DNA from: Ascaris suum
Lineage: Eukaryota; Nematoda; Chromadorea; Rhabditida; Ascarididae
Reading direction: 5' to 3'
Assembly: GCA_013433145.1 (NCBI GenBank)
Contig: CM024186.1
Span: 3,228,001-3,292,000 of the forward strand
DNA: 64,000 bases
Both the position numbers and the translations under genes were made by a program. Within the stretch, counting starts at the first letter, position 1. Each line of letters begins with the position of its first letter. Under the pieces are notes generated by a model. It was not told the origin of the DNA. It saw nothing but the letters and a program-made list of their open reading frames with translations, and did not search any database. Positions 52,501 to 64,000 of this stretch are shown one piece after another.

Positions 52501-55500
52501 CAATTCCTCTCGAGATTTTCATGAATTACTAAAGTGAAATTCAGTGTGACATAATGATGAAACATCCCACAGTACTAGTAGTATTTCGATAAGGAAATTT
52601 TACCTGTTAAACCCGAAGGTACCGTCATAATAATGATAGGGCTACGAAAGTCGCGTAGTTCAATGCCTCCATATTGCACAATTTTCACTCACCATGACGG
52701 CCTGAAACCATTGAATTTTCAGGATGGGCGGGTGGTAGAGACGGGTACACATGCTGAGCTAATTGCGATCGAAAACGGCGTCTATAGACAGCTGGTCGAC
52801 TCACAAAATCTCAATGAAACGGGTCCATTGCCGAAGAAAATTTCAAAGAAATCGACTGGTACGTTATTCGCTATATAATTTGCATGTTTAGTTGTCTCGC
52901 AACATCACTGATAGAGATATCGGAAAACTATAAATGATAAGATCATATTTATGTAGAAAACTGCACTGAATATTTAAAAAATATTTTCTGGTTGATATTT
53001 TTCGATTTGTTTCATTTCAAAACGACACGATGACACTTGTTTGTTGGTTAAATTTGTCGGAAAATGAATTGTTTGTCTACAGACTGTTTGCATGATATTT
53101 TTTTCACTCTTATCAGAGTACGCTGTAGTTGGCCAGTCGTATGCTTATAAGCTTGGAATATCGATATTATCAACTCTTACAGTCAAATCACTTCAGCTCA
53201 TCGATCCGTATCGATTATGGACGGACCGATTGATCAACATGAACGACAATCGATCTTTGATAAGGCTGATTTCTCAAGCGATGATTCCGAAATAACGGCC
53301 ATGTCAAAAATGTCGAAGTCAGTTGATCTTTTCTAAAGTGCTGCCTAGCAGAAGCTTTTTCAACGATTATCAGTGATTAGATGATCAGAACAGCTAAATT
53401 AAACGGATTACTGCCTCCATTTTTAGTAGCCTTTTGTAACAGTCAAACAGACCAACTCGTTTTTTTTCAAATTACAGGATTTCATCCAGAAGCGATTAAT
53501 GTAATGCGGAGTTATACTTCAAATCATACATTCTCATCATCCTGGACCTAACCTATAAGCTGCGATATTTCCACCGTTGCAGTTGTTGATTGTATTCAGG
53601 TCAATGTTAATGCGACGCAGAATAAGTCGACAAATCAGTCGCAGCGCATCGAAACCGGACGAACAAGCCGATCGCCTCAAGGAGGAGCTCGCGGCCGAAG
53701 GTGTAAAGGGTGCCAAATGGCGTGAGATCGTGCGTGAGGCGAAGTTAGTGTGTCGTGTAATTTCTTAAAGCAGAAATGCTTCTATTTTTCAATTTCGGGA
53801 TTCATACCAATAATCGACTGCTTATTTTGTAGCGCACACTCGTGAATAATTTGTATATATTTCGAGACGCAAAACGATAACGCGTGGTACATTTTTTTTT
53901 CGTTGGCGGAACTTCCGGTATATCTGTTTTTTATTTTTCCGCCATGCTGTTCTCACGTAATCTATTGTTGTGATTTTAGCATAATTACGAATAACTCCAC
54001 TGAGAAGCTATTTCGCTTCTTCGAATACTCAGGATCAGCATCAATAGGATGGCTTAGCACTTAAACTAAAATATTGAGTCAAGGGAGCCTTTATGCTATT
54101 ATTATTCAAATTTGCGTCATCCTATACTGTTAGATTATTCATGAAATGGCTGAAAAATAAGCTTTCTTCAAGGTTTTATTTATTTAACTAAGAAACAAAT
54201 ATTGTAATATTATTATAATCAGAGACGTGAATAAAAAACAAGTTGATGGATCACCGCTGTTTCATTCTATTTCAGTGGAATTAGAAATTAGATTAATTCA
54301 GCAATTTTTCAGAGGTGAATATATTCTCCTCATAACTGCGATTCTCTTCTCGATTTTGCGTGGTCTTATGATGCCTATTTTCTCTATTGTTTTCGGACAG
54401 ATGTTCAGAGTAATCGTCTTTCTCAATTTTCTTCTCTTATCCATTTGCTTTATATTTTGAGTTTAATTAACAACAATTATTTTAAGCTCACTTAAACAGA
54501 ATTCCAAATTTCCTCTTTATTTACATCCAGAAAGCTAATGTGGAAGAATTTTCTACGATATTCCTTAGAAAATGATGCTAGAGCATTCATATTTGCTTGT
54601 AGATGTTTCTTTATTAACCAATGGCGTTGTTTATGTATTATCTAACAGCGCTCTATGCTTGTTTAATTAATTCCATGTACTTTCAGACATTCTCAATGAC
54701 AGATCTAGATGAGATGAGCAAATCATCGTTGAGGAACGCTCTCTTCTTTGTCGCACTTGGCTTGATTCAAGGAACATCCGCGTTCATTTGTGTATGTGTC
54801 ATTTCCTCAAATAAGTATTCCTTTTGCATATGACTTGTGGTATGTTAATTTCATCTTTTATCAACTTCCTCACGCAACACATTACTATGAAATTAATAAA
54901 ATTCAAGTCGATCTGTTAGAAGAAATCTTTTAACAAAAATTTACAAAACCAAGGTTTTTTCATTTTTATCTATAAGTTTCCTCACCAATTATAATATCTC
55001 ATACTTTTCACTTCATCGCTTTTTCTCTAAAATTATCGGCAGAGAAGACTCACGTCTCTATGTTGCAGTAACAATAATACTGAGGACAACATTTGTGAAA
55101 CTACGTTAGATTAATTGCACACTGGTTTGATATATTCCAGACATCACTCTATGGTACTGCTGGTGAACGTCTAACAATGCGATTGAGAATGTCGGTGTTC
55201 AGAAGTCTTCTCCGACAAGAAGTTGCCTATTTCGATGATAACCGTCATTCGGCCACTAAGCTGACCACTCGAATGGCCACTGATGCACCAAATGTTAAAT
55301 CAGTTAGTACAATATTTCTCTACTTTCTGCAAGTATTTTATAGATATCCTCAGTGAATTTTTTCCTATTCAACTCTCCTGATTGGAAACACTTTTCCCAA
55401 AGGCACAAAAAAGATATAATCGAATACAAAAATTTTACTTTTTTCCCGATAATTCCTATGATCAAAAATATGAAGTTATCTTTTAAAATCAGTTCATGGA

Positions 55501-58500
55501 TGTCGTATTTCTTCCTCTGCAAGCCCAGGGGCTTTGAATTGTGGTCTTGCAAAATAGATGTTGATGAGAGTTCTGTTATGAAAGGATTTTGTGTTCATAC
55601 TCACATTTTTGTTTAACTGGTCGGTATTTCTTTCAGTACATTTTGATCACTTGGTTTATAAATAGAAAACTACTATGCATTTAGTCATTAAGAATGTGGT
55701 TCTCCACAGTGAAGTTTTTCCACTATGCAGAAATTCTTAACTGAAAACAAAGAATGTTTGAAGCACGATTCAAATGTATTTCCTTCTTTGAAGGTTGTTA
55801 TAACCTTCCAGAGATAAGAGAGTAACATTGTAGGCGATTGACCAGCGCATGGCATCAATTGTTCAAGGATGCATTTCATTGATATCCGGTCTAGTGATAT
55901 CATTTCTCTTCGGTTGGCAGATGTCACTCGTTACTCTTAGCGTCTTCGTTGTATTGCTCGGGCTACAGATTCTCCTTAATCGAACTGTTCATGTGAGAGA
56001 TCGTCGTGATATTCGATATGCTGAAGAAGCTGGCAAGGTGCATTGTCTCTTGAAAATTACTATGATAATATACCATTATAGAGATAACATAGATGATGGA
56101 ATGAAAGAAGAATTTGAAATAGGCTCAATGTTGATTAGCATCATCAGTTAATTGCAGATGATTTTGTGTTATATATAAAGTAACAAACATAATGTTATCT
56201 ATAATAATTAATGTTAGGAGTACATTTTGTGTTATAATAATAGCGATAATACGTCCTAGATGCGCATTTTTTATGTCCTCTTTTGCTAACTTTTTGGTTT
56301 ATATAGCGATGTCAAAGTGACCACCAGCAAAGTATTATATCTACGAGGAAGGACATGAATAAGAGGAGAAGAAGAGATTAGGAATAAATAACTGGCGTCA
56401 GAGTGAGAGATTACATGGACCGGAGTCAAAACGAGAGCACGAGGAACGAAGTGGGAGATTACATGGAAGAGGAGTGACGAATTGAAAAAAAAAAAAATGG
56501 CAAAAGAGATATATGCGAATGGTAATCGAAAGAAAAATTTTCATAGACATCTATGAGCAGATGGTTATCATTTTTGTGGCTGTTTCTGGCTAGGTGGAAT
56601 AATGCAGATCACCGAAACAATTGTAAACAAACCTAGGCAAAAATCGCTTATACTTTTTTGGCTTATGTGCTGATAACTTAAAAGAGCGAATAGTTATAGT
56701 GGACTCGATGAATTTTCAATAAACTTCAGATTGCAATCGAATCAATCGAAAACGCACGTACCGTGCAAGCGCTTACAAAACAAAAATATCTCTATCATCA
56801 GTTTATCACTGCAATGAGCAAGACATATAAGTATGCTTTTTTTTTTCTTTTACCTGCATTAGAAAATCTCATTTTAGAAATTCAAATTTGTGATAGGTGG
56901 TAAAGTTTTCTAATTTTTCGAAGATGATTTAAGTGGTATGGTCGGCATTTGGCCGATTGCATATTGTTGCTTAAATAGAAAGTTGATAGAACTTTAAACT
57001 GAATATTTTTTGGATCAACTGTTCCCAAATTTTGATCATTCGTTCTTATTTTTTAATTAATAATATCTTCATCGATTATCTTCAAATTTCGGTTAGTTGA
57101 GGCAGAAGAATTTATAAACGACCAGTTTTATTAGACATCAATTTAAAATGCAGTTATTTTAAGCCTCTATGACTTTTGTCTCCAGTATTTTCATAATTGA
57201 CTTCTCAGTTCCACCTATGAAACTGCTAAGCGTTGTTTGATACTCTATACGGATTATTATGTCATTGCATTGCCAACTTTCATTTTCCGATTTTTATAGT
57301 TGTGTTTGTTGAAGTTTTTTGACGTTATTAGCTAAATAAACTTCTACAGGAGTCAACTATTGAAGGCGCATCTTCAAGCATCTGTCTATGGTTTAGCATC
57401 GTCACTTTCGTTGCTTATTTCGGGTGGTGCATATGGGTTTGGCGTTTATCTCGTTACACTTGGCCATATGACACCATTTCAAGTATATCAGTAAGTTGAT
57501 TGTTTATTTCTATCGCTCTTTTTACTATTTATTTCTCTTCCTCTATTTATCTAGATGGCTCGATTATACAGCTTACATGATATATGAATATAACTCTATT
57601 TACAGAGTTATAACTTCGCTAAATATGTCAACAATGGGAGTAATGAATATGGCGGCGTTCTTACCGGAAATTATGAAAGCACGTTTAGCCGCTGGTTTAA
57701 TATTCGCTATAATAAGAAATGAACCCAAAATCGATATCAACAGTAGCAAAGGACTTCGAAATGTAAGTAAATATTTTATTACACCACAAATACTCACTAA
57801 TATGAATGAAAGAAACGTTTTTTTTTCCTCTTCTAGAAATTTAGTTTTGATGATTTCTCAGAGATTATTGAGTTTGCTTTAAAAAATTTTGAAATCGTCG
57901 TATTTATAGAATGATATGAGGACTGCTTTATATATAATACATAGATGGGAGGGGTTTATATCTCATTTGATGCAGATGGAAGTTGTTTATTCACCATTCA
58001 ATTAGCAACTCTGATATCCGATTATATTTATGCTGTTTTCAGACCCTTCGTGGTAATGTTGCACTGAAAGATGTGTATTTCACTTATCCGACCAGACCGG
58101 ATCGCGTTATCTTAAAGGTATTTCGCAAAGTTCTTTTTTTTGAATCAAAAATTTTATCCGTCGTTGCTCGATTCATCCTGATATCCAGATAATAATTTCG
58201 AGCTTGGCTGATCTACGACTGACCTGTGGAACATCCAAAGCTGTGGAGACCCTAAATTGCACAGTTTTTGAGATGATCGCTACGATAATTGGAACTGAAT
58301 TTCTTACATTTCATTGCACTAAGTATTAAATTTTTGACGAGGAATGTAATTGCTTGGAGGTACCGATAAATTTTTCCTGTACACACCTAATGGGTGGTTT
58401 CGGAATGACGTTGCTGTTTAATTGATGCTTTATTCTGAGAGGTTTTTTTTCTTTGCAATTGCTGTTCACTGAGGTCGTTATTTCATCAACATTGTTGGTT

Positions 58501-61500
58501 ATTCTCTTTTATATCTATGAGCATCCATACATTATGGCAGATTTAGTTGTCTAATCTTTGATGATCTAGCCTATACTTGAAATATAAATAATCTCTTTAA
58601 GGGTCTGTCTGCAGATGTATCACCCGGCAAGACATTGGCGCTAGTCGGTCCAAGTGGTTGCGGTAAAAGTACTGTAATATCGTTGCTTAATCGATTTTAC
58701 GATCCAACCGATGGGAAAATTGTGCGTATTATTTTGAGAGTTTACTAAATTTTGACCATACAAATTTTTAAGGAAATAGAATTACGTAAACATGAATTTC
58801 TAGACAATTAAATTTCTCGGAATTTTATAGCTGCTGTCTTCTATGTCTTCTTGGCATATTTCCATTAGTGCACAGAAAGGTTGAAAGCATAAATTGCTTT
58901 CCTCGAAAAATGCTTTAGTCCCTTAAAAGAAATTTTTAAGCCAAAAGTATTACCTCTAAGATAATTTTTTCATAACCAGCCGTTGGAAACTTTTGATTGA
59001 TTCTTCAGAGATCTTTTTTTTTTTGTTTGGAGAGGGAAGGAAAGAGGGGAAGGCAGGAAAAAGAAAAGAGGAAGATGACAGTAGTATGCCGCCCACTCCT
59101 ATCCTGTCGTAAGAGTCCAATTTGTGATTCACTCCAGCAATATATTCTTGACGTTATGTTAAAGAGATATGATGGTATTGACGCATATGCGTTCCATCTA
59201 AGAAGTCTGCGTAAGCAACTAGCAATGGTCGGACAAGAGCCTGTTCTCTTCAATTGTTCTATTCGAGAGAATATCGCTTACGGATGTGAATCGTGCAGTT
59301 TCGAGCGTATTGAAAGGGCCGCAAAAATCGCCAATATTCATGATACAATTACAAGTATGCCTGAGGTATTCTCTTTCACTCATATTCAATTATTATGACA
59401 AGTAAATTTATGCTGTAAATGAGTTTGTGTGCTTGATGTTTGCCTGTAAAGATGATTTACAGCAATCTTGGCAATCTTTGTTTCCCCTGCTTCTGAAAAT
59501 TTTCTTAAAGCTCTTCTAGAGTTCAGTGCTATTGAAGCTTTTCGACGATTATGGAATCTTCGATGAATAACACATAGCCAATCATTCCACTATGGTTAAC
59601 GTATTTGCATTGCATCGTGCTGAAAATTAAAACACCACATATACCTATAATTAAACACGTCATTCGGAATCCCTTCGAGAATGTCGAAAGGAAAGATGGT
59701 TGAAGGGTGTGATTGGATTGCACTGTAGAGGAAAACCCAGCCGCTAAGCTCGAATGCAAGAGTGACTTTGGCCACTTAGTGAATATGCGTGCTCGAGTTT
59801 GAGTTAGGATCATGTTCCGCAACATCTCATTCAAAAGTTCCATTTAAGTTATCAATGCAAATAAAAAACTTGTTAACGATTGTTTTATTGCTGAGGCAGG
59901 ATGCCTTTTAGCTGCTGTATTTATATCGCTCTAAGAGGGACGCGAGAAGAAATTAAGTATGCGATTGCTCTTCAACATTTCATTTTGCAAAATCTTACAA
60001 CTTAATCACTCTTTGATTTTTTTAGGGCTATGAAACACGCGTTGGAGAGCGTGGAATTCAGCTATCTGGAGGTCAAAAGCAGAGAATTGCAATTGCACGG
60101 GCCATTGTTAGAGAGCCAACTGTGCTTCTACTTGATGAAGCGACAAGTGCGCTCGATTCCGAAAGTGAAAAGGTTGTGCATCTTGGATAATTTTTATGCA
60201 TCTTTTTTCTGCCATGAAATAACGCATTTTTTTCCTGTAAAGATTTTTATTTGCAATAGGATTGCAATATTTTGCAATTTAACATTTGCAATGCAAGTTG
60301 CACTCACATGGAAGCATACTGTCTATCATAAAAGCCAGCTGAGTGCTACAAGAAAACTTTGAGAGATTTTCTCTCCGCTATTTCTCATTGCCATCTTTGT
60401 CCTCACCTATCTTTCTAAATCACCCGTAAAGCTGTATAATGTACATTTGCAGGCCATTTTCGTCATTCTTCCAGACACTTCTTATTGCTCTATCATTGGT
60501 ATTACTATAACCGCATGTTGACTGGCAAATAGTCCTTCTCCTTCCTTTTGATGTCTTCTTTCTTTATGACTATTCCTCCTGTAAATGCACAATTCTGATA
60601 TTACTGTGAATATAGAGTTGCAGAGCACCCCCTTCTTTAGCTAAGCCTTCTGTTCTGCTTAGGTATGTAACACTGTTTAAGAAAACGTAATTATCTATGC
60701 GGTTCTCCTTTCGCCTCTTCCTTTTTCATAGTCATGTGTTCACGTTTGCCTTCTTTTCGCAGAACGCTGATATTGCTATAAGGATAGCTCTATAATGACG
60801 TCAGTTATGAATTCTTTAATAAAAGAGATCTGTAGTGGAAAATGTGCTTTACAGGTGGTGCAGAAAGCGTTAGATGCTGCCGCATCGGGACGAACTTGTA
60901 TCACAGTGGCACATCGACTTTCCACCATACAGAATGCCGATTGCATTGCGGTTGTTCGTAATGGCCGTGTTGTTGAGTGCGGTATGTGCTTTTTTTTTTC
61001 TTTTCACTTCTTCTCAAATATTATAATCTCAATTTTTAATGTAATACTAGTCATACTTTATCATTTCACTCATATTAGTATAGAATCGCTCTTTAGGGTA
61101 TAACCGTTTGAAGGTCAACAAGAGTCTATCGACTTGAAATTTTTATGTTTATGTTTTCATGTAGTGCCTCCTAAAGCAGAAAATTGATGCACTATAAAGG
61201 GAATGGAATAAACTCCTCATCCATTTTTCAAGAATATTTGAGAGAGTTCTTAGCAGCAATAAACTCTTTTAAAATCTCAGCTCAACTGCGTGACAATCTG
61301 TAAATAAACTGGCACAATCCATAATTTTTATGGCTAATTTCTAATGTGAAAATTTTGCTGATACTAATTTGTAAAATTATTCCGCTTCCTATCCGAGAAA
61401 AAAGTTTATAAAAAGATGAAAAGAAAAGAAAATTTTAAAAAAATTTTCTTTTAGTGAGTTAAATGAAATTATAGCAAGAGAAAAAAGTGCTCAATAAATT

Positions 61501-61601
61501 TGAAATTTTGATGAAAATTATATTTTTAAGGAACACATCAAGAATTGGTATCACATGTGGGTCTCTATCATTCAATGGTAATGAAGCAGAAATTGTTGTG
61601 A
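39699..61601 (+). CDS. pgp: P-glycoprotein (ABCB full transporter), 31 exons, complete
   Basis: Exons: 39699-39790, 43454-43508, 44351-44488, 44988(or 45057)-45152, 45599-45732, 46026-46197, 46693-46817, 47352-47468, 48043-48211, 48662-48769, 49176-49301, 49677-49792, 50224-50311, 51182-51352, 51805-51885, 52723-52858, 53197-53317, 53600-53743, 54223-54409, 54687-54791, 55141-55302, 55834-56037, 56730-56830, 57350-57490, 57606-57762, 58043-58117, 58602-58721, 59165-59365, 60026-60172, 60855-60981, 61531-61601. Phases match at every junction, except that the longer exon 4 lacks an AG acceptor. The result is about 1351 residues (1328 with short exon 4), the usual length. Two sets of six helices and two ABC ATPase domains make an ATP-driven plasma-membrane exporter of hydrophobic compounds; nematode homologues are linked to anthelmintic tolerance. 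All catalytic motifs are intact. The paralogue number cannot be told from sequence alone. Confidence 0.96.
41482..41814 (-). CDS. Antisense ORF nested in P-glycoprotein intron 1
   Basis: 110 codons on the opposite strand. After an internal acceptor GGAATGCAG (ending about 41755) the peptide is acidic and polar with coding-like codon use: [20 protein letters not shown], then [16 protein letters not shown] and a Ser/Asn-rich end, [12 protein letters not shown]. It could be the terminal exon of a nested gene or a relic. No 5' exon or family was identified. A plus-strand reading of the same DNA is less open. Confidence 0.4.
   Translation of the reverse strand: MNKILCTDRLMDVFVCCLLECRHESNLFRNEDCNLELEEGDEEKFVEGISNTANRCQWKVPFLKPQLNTSNIQRCDKKQTTFDVDNEEWLVQSCNMSNNDKGETISSSNC
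44351..48211 (+). other. pgp: P-glycoprotein TMD1 (exons 3-9)
   Basis: Residues about 50-389. Helix 1 is in exon 3 ([13 protein letters not shown]), helix 2 in exon 4 ([16 protein letters not shown]), then the first coupling region [20 protein letters not shown] and [15 protein letters not shown]. Exon 7 carries the conserved [16 protein letters not shown]. Exons 8-9 hold helices 5 and 6 with FWYGS at the junction. The large first extracellular loop is where exon 4's start is uncertain. Confidence 0.93.
48662..52858 (+). other. pgp: P-glycoprotein NBD1 (exons 10-16)
   Basis: Residues about 390-664. A-loop region FKYPNRD, Walker [10 protein letters not shown] (about 444-452), Q-loop VVSQEP, signature LSGGQKQR (from about 548), Walker [14 protein letters not shown]-loop AHRLST. 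All residues needed for ATP binding and hydrolysis are present. Motifs fall in separate small exons split at domain-neutral positions. Confidence 0.96.
50751..51055. repeat. 65-bp direct repeat pair in P-glycoprotein intron 13
   Basis: Copies at 50751-50815 and 50991-51055, exactly 240 bases apart, differ at one base (T/G at position 13 of the unit). The unit starts tgatgagctt and ends ataaatgactgt. Near identity implies a recent duplication. Confidence 0.95.
53197..54240 (+). other. pgp: P-glycoprotein linker (exons 17-18)
   Basis: Residues about 664-753 join the two halves. Exon 17 is acidic and Ser-rich ([32 protein letters not shown]). Exon 18 is basic, with [16 protein letters not shown] giving overlapping RxxS/RRxS sites, then a helical charged run [19 protein letters not shown]. 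Mammalian P-glycoprotein linkers are phosphorylated at similar basic-Ser sites; here it is only a motif match. Exon 17's acceptor CTTCAG was chosen from several nearby AGs because only it keeps the frame open into exon 18. Confidence 0.85.
54223..57762 (+). other. pgp: P-glycoprotein TMD2 (exons 19-25)
   Basis: Residues about 753-1105. Helix 7 is in exon 19 ([19 protein letters not shown]), helix 8 in exon 20 ([19 protein letters not shown]), then [20 protein letters not shown], helices 9 and 10 in exon 22, [15 protein letters not shown] in exon 23, and helices 11-12 in exons 24-25. Exon 19 has an alternative in-phase acceptor, TTTTTCAG, about 90 bases downstream that would remove 30 residues before helix 7. 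Confidence 0.93.
58043..61601 (+). other. pgp: P-glycoprotein NBD2 and C-terminus (exons 26-31)
   Basis: Residues about 1106-1351. A-loop FTYPTRPD, Walker [10 protein letters not shown] (about 1146-1154), Q-loop MVGQEP, signature LSGGQKQR (from about 1250), Walker [14 protein letters not shown]-loop AHRLST, last exon [17 protein letters not shown] to TGA at 61599-61601. Exon 28 begins after an AAAG acceptor with RYDGIDAY, aligning with the NBD1 sequence ILDGENI; a CTCCAG 27 bases upstream is an in-phase alternative. Confidence 0.95.
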
Positions 61602-61682
61602 CATTTCAGTGTTATTCTTTCTGTTTTCGTTTGTTTATTTGTTGATTTAATTCGATTTTCATTACTATTTCTTTCATCTCTT

Positions 61683-61688
61683 AATAAA
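61683..61688 (+). terminator. Candidate polyadenylation signal of the P-glycoprotein gene
   Basis: AATAAA 82 bases after the TGA stop, followed by T-rich sequence, the usual distance for a nematode 3' UTR. Confidence 0.5.
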
Positions 61689-63596
61689 TTTTTACGCTTT
61701 GAAGGAACAATTTATCATTAACCTCACTATCTTATCTCTTTTTCTCATATAATTTCCAAAGAGAAAGTATAAAATGTTAGCAAAATAAACTTTCATACGT
61801 AGTAGATTGCTTCTTGCATATAATCCTATTTCCCGTATCAAAAGGAAAGGTTGAAAGAATTTATTAGAAACTTCCTTCCTGGGAAATAACGATTATTTTC
61901 TCAATCAATTCTCTATTGGAATGCGTTGAAAAAAGTTCTTACAATTGAGCAATTGCTGTTTTCTAATAAAAAATGAATATTAATGCAAATTAGATAAAGC
62001 TTATAAATGATTCTTGAGAAGTGTAGAAGAAGAAATTCAGAGCATAAAGGTTGTGTAGAAAATATTTCTTAGGTATACAGAATATTTGATAAGACGTAAA
62101 ATAATTCGATAGGCGATGAATAACGTTCACAAAAGAAGGAACAATCATTCTCAACCTTTAATTCGCCCTATAGCAAAGGGAATTATATTGGTTTGTTTAT
62201 GAGCTCTGAAAAGAAAACATTCGCTGTAACATTCATCCGTGTTTAATATGTTCAATTTACTTAGCGCTATTATAGGAGTTTCAGTTTTCTTTTCATTATT
62301 CGTTTTTTTTAATCATATAATTCTCTTTTTCATATTGATATACGGTGATATTTATAAATCACTTAATAACAAATTAACTTTATACTATTTTTGTACTGAA
62401 ATTATATTTGAATTATATTTTTGTAATGAAATTAAAAATTTTTATGTACTTTTTCAGCAACGATATGTTGAAGTGTCAGCAATAATTTTGCAGAGATCTA
62501 TTTTCTATATTAGCTTAATTTCCAGCTAATATGAAATGCTTTGAGGCTTCTCAGATAAAAAGAGAATATCGTGAAAAAATAGCAAAAATATGCTGTAAGT
62601 TGGTAAGCGCTGCAAAATGATTGGTCAGAAATTCCCCATCTCGTCTACCATTTTTCTTACATCTCTCGATATATGCCTAAAACAATGATTTCTTCAAGTG
62701 GAAAATATAAATAAACTGATTTATGATCGCTGATTCGGACTAGGTTGTTACGGAGTTCTTTATTTTAGTGCAACAAAGTAGTGCGTCATTAGCCGTACTC
62801 ATTATTTCCCGCACGAATCTCGGGAACATTTGATAAGTACGATGCATTTGTTGTTTTATTAAGGTCGAACATTTAATCTGCTTTGCACTTAGTAGATTCA
62901 ATTAGTGCCAATTATTTATAGTGGAAAGTATTCATCTCACGAATTGATGTCGTTGATTAGCTATTTTTTAAAATCGTCGATGAATAAATTATCCAGAAAT
63001 TGCCTCATCTTCTTTTATGTGCAGAAAAAGAAAACCTCAGAAACCTGAAACAAATACACTAGCAAAATAGTAAATTATTCGTTTATTTTTTCAAAAATTT
63101 GAAATTTTATGGGTTTTTTCTCGATTGATGTTTGCTGATTCGTGCAGATTTCTTCCTTTCTCAAAAGAATGCCACAAAATAGCGAGAATTTTTTAAACCA
63201 TAGAATTTCACCCTTTCTCATAGTTGAGAATTTTCAATAAAACGCTAAATAGATTCTCATTTTGTCGCATATTTTACGCATGAAATTTTTCTTGAATTTT
63301 TCAAATCTTTTTGCAAATAGAATCTCATGCATTTGAAAAGTTCCACAGGTGATGCGAACAGGTGATAATATTTGATTACAGGTGCTAGGAATAGGTGATA
63401 ATATAACATACGTGGCATTCTACATGTGATTTTGCAACTAATAAGAAATCAAAAACAGATTTGTCTGTTTTAAAACTTGATCAACAAGATTTAGAATAGG
63501 AATTGAATGACGACAAATTTATTTAAAAAGTATGTTTCTTAAAAGCGGTACTCTACATTTTATGCGGTTGTAAAAGATGGCTGATAATGCACTTCT

Positions 63597-63625
63597 CCCC
63601 CCCCCCCCCCCCCCCCCCCCCCCCC
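63597..63625. repeat. Poly-C run (29 bases)
   Basis: The longest homopolymer in the window, followed by ACCCC. Its true length may be misread in the assembly. Confidence 0.97.
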
Positions 63626-64000
63626 ACCCCTCTCGGCCTAATATTTTGAAATGGTGCTTCTTTATAATTTTAGATCTGAGAACCCAAGCACCTTCCCAAA
63701 AAGGAATTTTTTTTTTCACGATGAAGGTGTTTGCCACCATTAGGTTTTAAATAGTACTTGTTGAAATACGTTTATGATTTTATTAATGGGAGGGAAAAAA
63801 ACTTGCCTCAAAGAACAGTCGAGAAAGTTGCTCAACTATTGTTTCCATTACTCTCGTTTCATTATATTGTTTGAAGGTGGAGATTACATTTCTTTTTTTG
63901 ATGAAATTTTCATTTAAATTTAAAAAAACATGGATTTTTATGCTTTAAAAAATTGATATTGCAGTTTCAAATTTATAAATTTTCAAGGGAATCGTCATTC

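Larger units (their letters stand above)
61602..64000. other. Intergenic region downstream of the P-glycoprotein gene
   Basis: AT-rich, no gene recognised on either strand. Holds the polyadenylation signal and a 29-base C run at 63597-63625. A short direct repeat, aggtgataata, occurs twice at about 63359-63403. Confidence 0.6.

Noticed and set aside
53092..53295. Plus ORF at 53092-53295 as P-glycoprotein coding
   Set aside because: It is in the wrong frame; the true exon 17 uses CTTCAG at 53195-53196 and another frame that continues in phase into exon 18.
55304..55616. ORFs on both strands between P-glycoprotein exons 21 and 22
   Set aside because: They lie inside an intron bounded by phase-matched exons, with no coding-like composition.

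Overview
The window is eukaryotic, AT-rich (roughly two-thirds A+T) nuclear DNA, most likely from a parasitic nematode. Coding sequence is broken by short-to-medium GT..AG introns whose acceptors are mostly TTTCAG-like, start codons lie a few bases to a few tens of bases after acceptor-like sites (as in trans-spliced nematode genes), and long (TA)n arrays, homopolymer C/G runs and decayed retroelement sequence fill the spaces. The genus cannot be fixed from the sequence alone. All gene models were built by eye by joining open exons with matching splice phase.

Layout. 1-909 (minus): the 5' part of a small multi-pass membrane protein gene of LAPTM4-like appearance, running off the left edge. 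910-21100: mostly intergenic or unassigned, with a few isolated coding-looking segments (9104-9330 minus, 13577-14005 minus, 17060-17336 minus, about 17670-17897 plus), a decayed LINE reverse-transcriptase relic (about 15260-16080 plus), (TA)n arrays and small tandem duplications. 21118-25093 (minus): a complete six-exon F-box / leucine-rich-repeat gene (307 codons), every splice phase matching. 25100-39700: mostly unassigned, with a second LRR-like exon (32800-32963 minus), a degenerate coding relic (about 29990-30660 plus), a long membrane-protein-like ORF (34240-34710 minus), a short three-exon chain for an unknown cysteine-containing protein (35011-35539 plus), one splice-flanked orphan exon (35784-35907 minus) and two large (TA)n arrays.

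39699-61601 (plus) is the main gene: a complete full-transporter ABCB / P-glycoprotein gene in 31 exons over 22 kb. Conceptual splicing gives one frame of about 1351 residues in the order TMD1-NBD1-linker-TMD2-NBD2. Walker A, Q-loop, LSGGQ signature, Walker B and H-loop are intact in both nucleotide-binding domains, so the gene looks functional. P-glycoproteins of nematodes export hydrophobic xenobiotics, including macrocyclic lactone anthelmintics; this role is inferred from the family. The only awkward junction is the 5' edge of exon 4. Introns 1, 2, 8 and 13 hold extra structure: an antisense ORF, two possible alternative exons and a 65-bp duplication. 61602-64000 is intergenic with a 29-base C run.

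I see no CRISPR, prokaryotic operon, tRNA or rRNA gene. The genes look like unrelated neighbours, not one pathway. Nothing here is convincingly a new system; the most informative oddities are the alternative-exon candidates of the P-glycoprotein gene and several splice-flanked orphan exons.
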